Part shown: positions 1 through 5,352 of the stretch, one piece after another
Layout: each line of letters starts with the position of its first letter
Numbering within the stretch: position 1 is the first letter of the stretch
Notes under the pieces: generated by a model
What the model saw: only the letters and a program-made list of their open reading frames with translations
Told to the model about the DNA's origin: nothing
Databases searched by the model: none
Translations under genes and position numbers: made by a program
Assembly (NCBI GenBank): GCA_045585875.1
Contig: JAZMZH010000009.1
Location: forward strand, 1 to 5,620
Reading direction: 5' to 3'
DNA from: JAVBQJ01 sp045585875
Lineage (GTDB): Bacteria > Verrucomicrobiota > Lentisphaeria > Victivallales > Victivallaceae
Length of the DNA stretch: 5,620 bases

Positions 1-2
1 TG

Positions 3-128
3 TCGCATTTCGACGCCGTCATCCTGAAGCCCCTTACCAAGGCGAAACTCTCCAACATGGTCAAACGCATCATCGAGGACGGAGATCTGCGAACGGATGA
101 TGGCGGTGCGCCGATCAATCTCGGTTGA
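3..128 (+). CDS. Response-regulator receiver domain, C-terminal fragment (5' end outside window)
   Basis: The open frame enters from the left edge and ends at TGA 126-128, leaving 41 codons. The start of the fragment reads FDAVILKPLTKAKLSNMVKRI. This matches the end of a CheY-like receiver domain: the beta5 strand, the conserved Lys followed by Pro (here LKP) that completes the phosphoacceptor pocket, then amphipathic helix alpha5. A hydrophilic tail of about 14 residues follows (DGDLRTDDGG and so on) with no output domain. The protein is therefore either a stand-alone or C-terminal receiver, or the receiver at the end of a hybrid histidine kinase; the fragment cannot distinguish these. The phosphorylated Asp and the acidic pair lie upstream of the window. 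Its role would be phosphorelay signalling in the cytoplasm. The family call is fairly secure from the KP motif and helix pattern, but the exact protein is unknown. Confidence 0.72.
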   Translation, partial: SHFDAVILKPLTKAKLSNMVKRIIEDGDLRTDDGGAPINLG

Positions 129-214
129 ACGCACGCCGCAGTCCCGGTGAACATCAGCCCCGAAGCCGGAGACGGTCAGGAGGCTGGTTTCGGCAAATAC
201 GCGAAAGATTTTTC

Positions 215-997
215 ATGGATGGAACCGTACTTCATATTCTGAACGGGGATTGTGCACTGGCACTCTGGGAACAATGCGGGTTTCAGGGGCAAAGTCTGGT
301 CTGGCGGGAAACCTATCTGGAGGGCCCCCTGCCCGATACGGACGACCTGCACGTTTTCCGCGATGCCAGAGCGGAATACCTCTCCCATTTCGCCGAACTT
401 TCCGGCATTGGCAAAGCCCGTCTTTACCGGAACCTGCTGAAAATGGACGAAGCAGTTCTGTCTCTGCCGGAGGACGCGTCGCTGGTGCTCTGGTTTGATG
501 CCTGCATGTTCGACCAGACCATCCTGATGCGGATCCTGTTTTTGCTCAACCGGAATCCGAACGCCATAAAGGTTTTTCTGTATTGCTGCGACGGCTGCCG
601 TCTGGAGAAAACTGATTTCATGACCGGGAAACCGCTTCCGCTGCAGCCTCATGACCGGGCAATCGCCGGAGAAGCCTGGAATCTTTTCATTCGGAAAGAC
701 GTTTCCGGGATCATGCGGCTGCTGGGGCGCGAATCCTTTGAACGTCTGCCGAAAATGAAAACGGCGCTGCTGCGCTGCGTCGATGAAATCCCCGCTCCAA
801 ACGGTCTGACCGGAACGCACCGGCAAATCCTGAAACTTGTCGCCGGAGGCCGACATTCGTTTCCGGCAATCTTCAAAGGTCTGAGCGCCTTTGAAGAGTA
901 TCCTTTTTTAGGGGATACTGCCTGTCAACGCCAATTGGACGATCTGGTGCGGAAGGGATTTCTTGTACGGCACGGGGAATTTTATGAATTGCCATAA
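215..997 (+). CDS. DUF1835 domain-containing protein
   Basis: This is a 260-residue cytoplasmic protein with no signal peptide or membrane segment. It carries the hallmarks of the DUF1835 family. HILNGDC at residues 7-13 matches the family's HIVxGDS-like start, and WRE..LEGP at 30-38 matches the W-(R/E)-GP motif. LWFDACMFDQ at 92-101 matches LWFEHDxYDQ. A C-terminal part (about 195-260) contains EEYPFLGD at 227-234, as in family members with the associated C-terminal helical domain (DUF3658-like). The length is normal for the family and no molecular function is established. The ATG at 215 is chosen because the conserved domain begins five residues later and a weak GAAAGA site lies 6 nt upstream. 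The frame stays open back to TTG 125, which overlaps the receiver gene's stop, but that extension is Arg/Ser-rich, unlike the family and lacks a ribosome site. An AGGAGG at 178-183 is too far from ATG 215 to serve it. Co-transcription with the receiver gene is possible, the gap being 86 nt. Confidence 0.82.
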   Translation: MDGTVLHILNGDCALALWEQCGFQGQSLVWRETYLEGPLPDTDDLHVFRDARAEYLSHFAELSGIGKARLYRNLLKMDEAVLSLPEDASLVLWFDACMFDQTILMRILFLLNRNPNAIKVFLYCCDGCRLEKTDFMTGKPLPLQPHDRAIAGEAWNLFIRKDVSGIMRLLGRESFERLPKMKTALLRCVDEIPAPNGLTGTHRQILKLVAGGRHSFPAIFKGLSAFEEYPFLGDTACQRQLDDLVRKGFLVRHGEFYELP

Positions 998-1010
998 ACG
1001 ACATACCCCC

Positions 1011-1029
1011 TTTTTTTTACCTTTTTTTT
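1011..1029 (+). promoter_or_regulatory. Double T8 tract: possible UP element and/or weak terminator run
   Basis: Two runs of eight T, separated by ACC, sit 13 bases after the DUF1835 stop codon and just after CCCCC. They lie about 48-66 bases upstream of the predicted start of the next transcript, which is the place for an AT-rich promoter UP element. They could also be the U-run of a poor terminator for the upstream gene. However, the only upstream pairing I see (GGGG at 974-977 with the C run) is too weak for a canonical hairpin. The role is inferred. Confidence 0.3.
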
Positions 1030-1041
1030 GGCGTTTCGGGG

Positions 1042-1070
1042 TTGATTTTTGCCGGAATCCGCACTATTGT
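1042..1070 (+). promoter_or_regulatory. Sigma70-type promoter for the exported protein gene
   Basis: TTGATT at 1042-1047 and TATTGT at 1065-1070 are separated by exactly 17 bases, each matching the consensus at 4 of 6 positions. Transcription would start near 1077, giving a leader of about 22 bases before ATG 1099. The preceding T tracts may strengthen it. There is no experimental support, but spacing and position fit well. Confidence 0.5.
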
Positions 1071-1098
1071 AATGAAAACCGTAACTTGTGAGGTGTCT

Positions 1099-2043
1099 AT
1101 GAAAACAGGACGTTGGATGTTGGCGCTGTCGGCGGCATTGCTGCTCGGCGCGGTCGGCGCCATGGCTGATGACGACATTGATCTGCCTATCAACGGCGAT
1201 TTTTGCGGTGCGCCGAACGGGGCGTCCCCCGCTGCCGGTTGGACCTTGACCTCGGACGGCGGCAGTGCAAGCATCCTGCCGACGAACGATCGCGACGATT
1301 TCGCCCTTGAGCTTCGAGCGACGCCGGATCGGTCGCAGTCGGTGGTGACCGAACTGCATGCCCTGCCCGGCAGCATCCTGAAGTTGGAGTTGAAAGTACG
1401 CGGCACCGGAACAGCGGCATTCGGTTATGAAGCGTTCGACGCCGCGCGCCGCGTCGTCGCCGCCGACCGCCGGGCCGTCACGCTTTCGACCGGCGACCAA
1501 AAATACAAGCACGCCTTTTCTCTGGCCGTTCCGGCAGCGTACATTCGGATTCGGCTTACTGCCGAAGCCGGTTCGACAGCAGTGTTTCGCGACGTCGACG
1601 CCGAAGTCTCCGGACCGGCGGTTCCCGCGCTGCCACAGACCGCGCCGGCTCCGAACGTCATACAGGCGCCCGCTCCGGAGACACAAGTCACCCCTGCGCC
1701 TGCCGCCGCGCCGGCGCCGGCGGGCCGGCCCGCGGCCGCCGAAATGCTCGTGGATGACAAATATTACTCCTACAACATTCTGGGCGAGGACGAGCATTAC
1801 GCGGCCTCACTGCCGTCGGGCTCGGAGATCGAATTCGATCTGGGCGAGGATCCCCTCAACGGTATTTCCTGGCGGGTTGTGAGTTACAATGCGGCGGTAT
1901 GTCGGGTCGAACTCGAACACGACCATAACCTCGTGATGCCGGACAAAGCCGAAATCGAATTGAAAGCGCTCTCGCCCGGCAGTACCGACGTGGTGTTCAC
2001 GTGCGGGACCAAGAAGTTCACGGTGCACTTCACCGTGCAGTAA
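1099..2043 (+). CDS. Exported protein with beta-sandwich-like N-domain, Ala/Pro linker and chagasin-like C-domain
   Basis: This is a 314-residue protein. Residues 1-23 form a classical Sec signal peptide: basic MKTGR, a Leu/Ala core, and an AMA cleavage site before DDDID. There is no lipobox and no later membrane segment, so export to periplasm or outside is expected. Residues about 28-172 alternate hydrophobic strands and open with INGDF, as in many carbohydrate-binding jelly-roll modules, but no family is certain. Residues about 172-214 are a flexible Ala/Pro linker. Residues about 217-314 form a compact all-beta domain. DPLNGISW at 251-258 resembles the NPTTGYxW loop of chagasin-type (I42) cysteine-protease inhibitors, and a later PG turn precedes VVFTCG and a final beta strand. 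The inhibitor's RPW loop is not evident. Cys268 and Cys302 could form a disulfide. ATG 1099 is chosen because it begins the signal peptide and follows GAGGTG at 1090-1095. An earlier ATG at 1072 has no ribosome site. Function is unproven; a different Ig-like fold is possible. Confidence 0.78.
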   Translation: MKTGRWMLALSAALLLGAVGAMADDDIDLPINGDFCGAPNGASPAAGWTLTSDGGSASILPTNDRDDFALELRATPDRSQSVVTELHALPGSILKLELKVRGTGTAAFGYEAFDAARRVVAADRRAVTLSTGDQKYKHAFSLAVPAAYIRIRLTAEAGSTAVFRDVDAEVSGPAVPALPQTAPAPNVIQAPAPETQVTPAPAAAPAPAGRPAAAEMLVDDKYYSYNILGEDEHYAASLPSGSEIEFDLGEDPLNGISWRVVSYNAAVCRVELEHDHNLVMPDKAEIELKALSPGSTDVVFTCGTKKFTVHFTVQ

Positions 2044-2075
2044 CTCTGCTTCGGATGGCATCGCGGCACGTCAGG

Positions 2076-2114
2076 CGGCATACCCGGAACTCGCGGGTAT
2101 GCCGATTTCTTATT
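2076..2114 (+). terminator. Rho-independent terminator after the exported protein gene
   Basis: A perfect 11-bp stem, CGGCATACCCG (2076-2086) paired with CGGGTATGCCG (2094-2104), encloses a 7-base loop. It is followed by the T-rich stretch ATTTCTTATT. It starts 32 bases after the stop codon at 2043. The T-rich side is only on the plus strand, so it should stop the exported-protein transcript but not the converging rhamnosidase transcript. Confidence 0.82.
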
Positions 2115-2288
2115 CGTTTTGAAAATTTTCCGATCAGCCGCCGCGCTTTCTCCGTTTTTCAGCAGGCATAAAGTTCGTGTCATCTTTTGCCGGAATCGTC
2201 TCCATGCCCGGCTGCAAACTCGGACTTTTGTGCAGAAATCCTCTTCGTTGCACGGTGTCTGCAACCGGTCCCGCTCCGCGCGGCGCCG

Positions 2289-4835
2289 TCACCTCGGGCG
2301 GCAGGAAACGGTGTGAATTCCGGCTCCGAGGGCCTTTTCCGGGAGCCCCGGCAGCCGGAGATCGGCGATGCAGTTGGCCGGGATCTCAAAGGTGCATTCG
2401 ATGGCCCCCTCCGCCGTACGCCTCCATTCGGAACGCACCAGACCGGCGCGGGAACGACAGGAGACGGTGACGTAATCCAGAGACTCCACGAACTGCGGCT
2501 GAAGGATGAACCGTTCGAATCCGGCGGAATCCTCCGAGCATCGGATGCCGCCGAGATACTTGAAGAACCAGACGCCCGGGCAGCCCAGCATCGGGTGATT
2601 GTGCGAATTCATCCCGTAGCCCTCCGCCTTTTCCCAGCGTTCCCAGAGCGTCGTGGCGCCGTTGGCCAGCATGTAGCCCCAGCCGGGATAATCCTCGGAG
2701 GCCACAAGTCTGCAGGCCAGATCCGCGTGTCCGAAGGATGAGAGGGTTTCCAGCAGATATTTGGTGCCGATGTTGCCCGTGGTGTGCTTGCAGCCGTTCG
2801 CCAGAAAGATTTCGGCCAGCCGGTCCGCCGCGCGCTGAACCTCTTCCCGGGGCAGCAGGCCGCAGAATACGGCATAAACGTATGCGGACTGGCTCTCCGG
2901 GGCCAGCCGTCCGGGCTCGGTGCGGTACGCGCCGAGGAAATCCCTGCGGACGGCGGCGGCCTGAACCTCCAGGCCTGCCGCCTCGTCCTCCCTGCCGAGG
3001 ATGCGGGCGATTTTCGTCAGCAGGACGATCGCGTAGTGCATGAGCGCGGTGGAAACCAGTCCGTGCGGCACATTCGGATTGCGGGCGTCGCCCATGCCTC
3101 TGTCGTAGACCGGCGGCACCCAATCCCCCACATCGCCTCCCCGGCGCAGGATTCCGTCCGAATCGCGGCAGGATAGCATCCGGAGAATCCATGCCTTCAT
3201 ATTCGGGAAAAGTTCCTCCAGCAGGCCGCGTTTGCCGTAAAACATGTAGTTCAGCAGAGGGGCCTCCACGAAACTGGAGCAGACGGGGTCGATGTCGAAG
3301 CCCCAGTAGAGCGGCGCGGTCATGGGGACTTCGCCCGTTTCGGGGTCCTGCGCATCGGCGATGTCCCGGAGCCATTTGGCGAGCAGGTTGGATTCGTCGA
3401 AGATGTACATGGCTGTTTCGCACCGGGCCATCATGTCGTTCAGCCAGCCCATGCGTTCCGTCCGCTGGGGGCAATCCGTGGGCACGGCGTGAAGATTGCT
3501 GGCCTCCGTGTCGCGGATCATTTGCCAGATCCGGTTCAGGAGCGGATTGCTGCAGGAGAATTCTCCGACGGGGCGGCAGTCCGTACGGAGGGGGATTCCG
3601 GCCAGGGTGTCCTCCTCCGGCGCCTGCGGCAGGCCGCCGACCTCCACAAAGCGGAAGCCGTGATAGGTGAAATGGGGCTGCCAGGTTTCGCCCCCGGGAT
3701 CGCCTTTGGCGATGTATTCGTCAATGGCCTCGTCGCCCATGAGATTGTCCTGGTTGGCCGAGCCGTCCGGATTCAGGACTTCGGCGAATTTCATGACGAT
3801 GGAACTCCCCGCCGGAGCGGTCGCATGGAGGCGGCAGACGCCGGCGAAATTCCGGCCGAAGTCGGCAACCCAGTGACCGTTTTCAATCCGGTTCCACGAG
3901 ACCGGTTTGATTTCGCCCTGGGGACGGATCGGCTCCTCTTCCAGCCCGCGGGGCCGTCCCGCCGGTCCCGAGACGCGCATGAGGGCGCGCGCATAAGGCG
4001 GAGTATCGCCGTCGGGCCGCAGCCAGTCCGGATTCATTTCCCGGCGCGCGTCATAGGTTTCCCCGCCGAAGACGCTGTTGCGGGTCACGGGCGCCCGGAG
4101 AGCCATGGGCGGCTGCCGATAGCGGGAGCGCAGGACCGGGCGGCCGTCGCACTCCACCCGGTATTTCAGGACGGGGGTGCCGTTCCAGCCCGCGCCGGTG
4201 CGCGCCATAAAACGGTTCTCGCCGGGGACCAGCAGAGAATCCACGTCGTAGGTGAGAAAATGAACGCTTTTCGAGAAGTCGCACTGAGCGGGCTGGAGTT
4301 CGTCAACTCCTCCGAGGCGCGTCCCGTTCAGCCGGATTTCGCACCAGCTCGGACTGGCCACATAGACGCGCCCGCGGGTCACCGGCATCTGTACCTGAAA
4401 TGCGACCAGACAGTCCGCGGCGTGCCCGCACCAGCCCGCGGGGAAGCCCATCCAGTCGGCATCCCATTCCCGCCAGTCGATGAGCCCCAGCTCGAACCAT
4501 GCGGCGCGGCTCCAGGAGGATTCCGTCCGGCGGTCGTCGCGGATGCGCACCTGCCACCAGACCCGGTCCCGGCTCCGGAGTTCGGGGCCGCCGTAACGGT
4601 GTCCGACGGAGGAGGAGGACTCCATCCAGCCCGAATTCCAGAGCCAGGGCCCCTCCTCCAGGGCCTCCTCGGAAGCGGCCGCGCGAATCTGCCAATGGGT
4701 CTGAAGGGCCTCCGTCCGGCTGTCCTCGTACGACCAGGACAATTCCGGAACGCCCTTCCCCAAGCCCAAAGGATTGGTCATGTTGTCGGTTTTCAGATGC
4801 ACGGGGATCAGTGCGGATGATGATGAAAGCGTCAT
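2289..4835 (-). CDS. Alpha-L-rhamnosidase, glycoside hydrolase family 78
   Basis: This 848-residue enzyme is predicted to hydrolyse terminal alpha-L-rhamnose from oligosaccharides or glycosides by the inverting GH78 mechanism. Residues 1-110 form the N-terminal beta domain, with TNPLGLG and PELSW as in the family. About 136-225 is the Bac_rhamnosid_N lectin-like domain, with LNGTRLGG and a PGENRF turn. About 255-410 includes YDARRE and the beta domain with ADFGRNFAGVCRL. The (alpha/alpha)6 barrel spans about 415-765, and a C-terminal beta domain finishes the protein. DCPQRTERMGW holds Asp454 and Glu460, the expected general acid, followed by Asp467. GATTLWERWE holds Glu732, the expected base. 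The 272-residue separation of the two glutamates agrees with characterised members. No signal peptide is present, so the enzyme should be cytoplasmic and act on imported substrate. ATG 4835 is preferred over an in-frame start at 4871 because AAGGA lies 8 bases upstream of it. The gene stands alone, and no transporter or regulator of rhamnose use is in view. No convincing terminator follows its stop. Confidence 0.95.
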   Translation of the reverse strand: MTLSSSSALIPVHLKTDNMTNPLGLGKGVPELSWSYEDSRTEALQTHWQIRAAASEEALEEGPWLWNSGWMESSSSVGHRYGGPELRSRDRVWWQVRIRDDRRTESSWSRAAWFELGLIDWREWDADWMGFPAGWCGHAADCLVAFQVQMPVTRGRVYVASPSWCEIRLNGTRLGGVDELQPAQCDFSKSVHFLTYDVDSLLVPGENRFMARTGAGWNGTPVLKYRVECDGRPVLRSRYRQPPMALRAPVTRNSVFGGETYDARREMNPDWLRPDGDTPPYARALMRVSGPAGRPRGLEEEPIRPQGEIKPVSWNRIENGHWVADFGRNFAGVCRLHATAPAGSSIVMKFAEVLNPDGSANQDNLMGDEAIDEYIAKGDPGGETWQPHFTYHGFRFVEVGGLPQAPEEDTLAGIPLRTDCRPVGEFSCSNPLLNRIWQMIRDTEASNLHAVPTDCPQRTERMGWLNDMMARCETAMYIFDESNLLAKWLRDIADAQDPETGEVPMTAPLYWGFDIDPVCSSFVEAPLLNYMFYGKRGLLEELFPNMKAWILRMLSCRDSDGILRRGGDVGDWVPPVYDRGMGDARNPNVPHGLVSTALMHYAIVLLTKIARILGREDEAAGLEVQAAAVRRDFLGAYRTEPGRLAPESQSAYVYAVFCGLLPREEVQRAADRLAEIFLANGCKHTTGNIGTKYLLETLSSFGHADLACRLVASEDYPGWGYMLANGATTLWERWEKAEGYGMNSHNHPMLGCPGVWFFKYLGGIRCSEDSAGFERFILQPQFVESLDYVTVSCRSRAGLVRSEWRRTAEGAIECTFEIPANCIADLRLPGLPEKALGAGIHTVSCRPR

Positions 4836-4913
4836 GGTGCATATCCTTTTGATATCGCCCGGCGGCCTCATTGCGGTCGAAAGGCATGGGAAAAGTTTGA
4901 TCTTGGCCGTCTA

Positions 4914-4941
4914 AATATAATTCCACTTCCGGAAAAGTAAA
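4914..4941 (-). promoter_or_regulatory. Candidate sigma70-type promoter for the rhamnosidase gene
   Basis: Read on the minus strand, TTTACT (4941-4936) and TATATT (4919-4914) are 16 bases apart, in the most AT-rich stretch of the window. Transcription would begin near 4908, giving a leader of about 72 bases before ATG 4835. The spacer contains an 8-bp palindrome TTCCGGAA (4927-4934), where a regulator could sit. The box matches are good but the site is predicted only. Confidence 0.5.
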
Positions 4942-5058
4942 GAAACCGGCGCGGAATTTTCGAATTTTATACATTTTTTCATTTCCGACGGTCCCGTCCC
5001 GGCATTTCGGCGTGCCCGCCCCAAAAGACAGCCCGGGTAATTTGAACGTAACCCGCCC

Positions 5059-5085
5059 CCCGTTCGATCCGCCCTCCCGAACGGG
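5059..5085. repeat. 8-bp inverted repeat downstream of the gene remnant
   Basis: CCCGTTCG (5059-5066) and CGAACGGG (5078-5085) are exact inverted copies around an 11-base loop. A competing hairpin, with a 4-base loop, uses 5073-5078 and 5083-5088. The structure sits 7 bases past the minus-strand stop of the remnant at 5092. It could be the old 3' hairpin of that gene, but no T-run follows on either strand, so I do not call it a terminator. Confidence 0.35.
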
Positions 5086-5091
5086 AAGCCT

Positions 5092-5211
5092 TCACGACGG
5101 AAGTGCCCGAAGCCCCGGCAGCGGCTCGAAGTGTATGACGCCGCCCGCCGCGAAGCTGCCCTGACCCGCCGCCCTCCGGTTTGTCTCCGGATCCCATGCC
5201 GCTATTCGGAA
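5092..5211 (-). pseudogene. Possible C-terminal remnant (39 codons) of a lost gene
   Basis: A minus-strand frame runs from just inside the palindrome to TGA 5094-5092. It has protein-like character: AAWDPETNRR, then SFAAGGVIHF and EPLPGLRALPS at the very end. A WDP-x-T turn, a hydrophobic strand and a final PG-x-RAL strand are common at the C-terminal beta-sandwich edge of carbohydrate-active enzymes, but I cannot name a family. There is no start codon with a ribosome site. The frame is closed upstream by a TGA at 5214-5212, inside the palindrome, so the body of any gene is missing. A hairpin-forming inverted repeat follows the stop, as would be expected for a former gene end. The competing 101-codon minus-strand frame over 4979-5284 reads as low-complexity Gly/Arg/Ser and is less convincing. 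This call is an inference from residue texture alone. Confidence 0.3.
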
Positions 5212-5242
5212 TCAGGTCGACATGTCGACTTAATTCCGAATA
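5203..5242. repeat. 40-bp near-perfect palindrome, copy 1 of a repeated dyad
   Basis: Arms TATTCGGAAT (5203-5212) and ATTCCGAATA (5233-5242) are exact inverses. The centre GTCGACATGTCGAC (5216-5229) is itself a perfect palindrome. Only two base pairs of the 20 mismatch, within the CAG/TTA triplets between arm and centre. Positions 5207-5233 are identical to 5303-5329 in copy 2. Copy 1 lies 26 bases upstream of the -35 box of the ATPase promoter. It could be an operator or the foldable core of a dispersed palindromic repeat. Confidence 0.85.
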
Positions 5243-5268
5243 AAATGGTTTCCCGCCGCCTTTTCGAC

Positions 5269-5297
5269 TTGAAACACGGCGCATCCGGTGGTATATT
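5269..5297 (+). promoter_or_regulatory. Strong sigma70-type promoter for the AAA_14 ATPase gene
   Basis: TTGAAA (5269-5274) and TATATT (5292-5297) each match the consensus at 5 of 6 positions and are separated by the ideal 17 bases. This is the best promoter in the window. Initiation is expected near 5303-5305, which is the first base or so of palindrome copy 2. The promoter is bracketed by the two palindrome copies, so repression or looping control is plausible. Confidence 0.65.
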
Positions 5298-5301
5298 GTA
5301 T

Positions 5302-5342
5302 CCGGAATCAGGTCGACATGTCGACTTAAAATCGGATTCCGG
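5302..5342. repeat. Palindrome copy 2, spanning the predicted transcription start and the ribosome-binding site edge
   Basis: Outer arms CCGGAATC (5302-5309) and GATTCCGG (5335-5342) are exact inverses, enclosing the same GTCGACATGTCGAC palindrome (5312-5325). Positions 5303-5329 repeat copy 1 exactly, 96 bases downstream. On the right side, TTAAAATCG replaces the short TTA of copy 1, so this copy is asymmetric. It begins at the predicted transcript start and its last two bases belong to the GGGAGG Shine-Dalgarno site (5341-5346). It could therefore be a repressor operator or a 5' leader hairpin that limits ribosome access. Confidence 0.8.
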
Positions 5343-5352
5343 GAGGTTTTTC

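Noticed and set aside
160..193. Hairpin between the receiver and DUF1835 genes (CCGAA-GCC with GGC-TTCGG)
   Set aside because: The stem is interrupted by a 4-base bulge and no T-run follows, so it is not a supportable terminator.
1047..2196. Shared 13-mer TTTTGCCGGAATC near 1047 and near 2184
   Set aside because: It is short and unpaired with any structure. GCCGGAATC-like words recur in this GC-rich window, so chance is adequate.
2247..2265. GTTGCA / TGCAAC hairpin downstream of the rhamnosidase stop
   Set aside because: It is only a 6-bp stem with no T-run on the minus strand, too weak to call the rhamnosidase terminator.
3489..4820. Plus-strand open frame of 443 codons opposite the rhamnosidase gene
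   Set aside because: It lies wholly antisense to an unmistakable GH78 coding region. Its translation is Pro/Arg/Gly-rich without recognisable motifs, as expected from the reverse of GC-rich codons.
5203..5242. Palindrome copy 1 as a TA-flanked miniature transposon (TA at both ends)
   Set aside because: The TA ends are a necessary result of the palindrome itself. Copy 2 lacks TA ends, and no transposase or longer terminal repeat is present.
4979..5284. Minus-strand open frame of 101 codons across the spacer and palindrome copy 1
   Set aside because: Its translation is low-complexity Gly/Arg/Ser, it has no ribosome site, and it runs through a palindrome and the -35 region of a strong promoter. 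A different minus-strand frame in the same DNA looks more protein-like.
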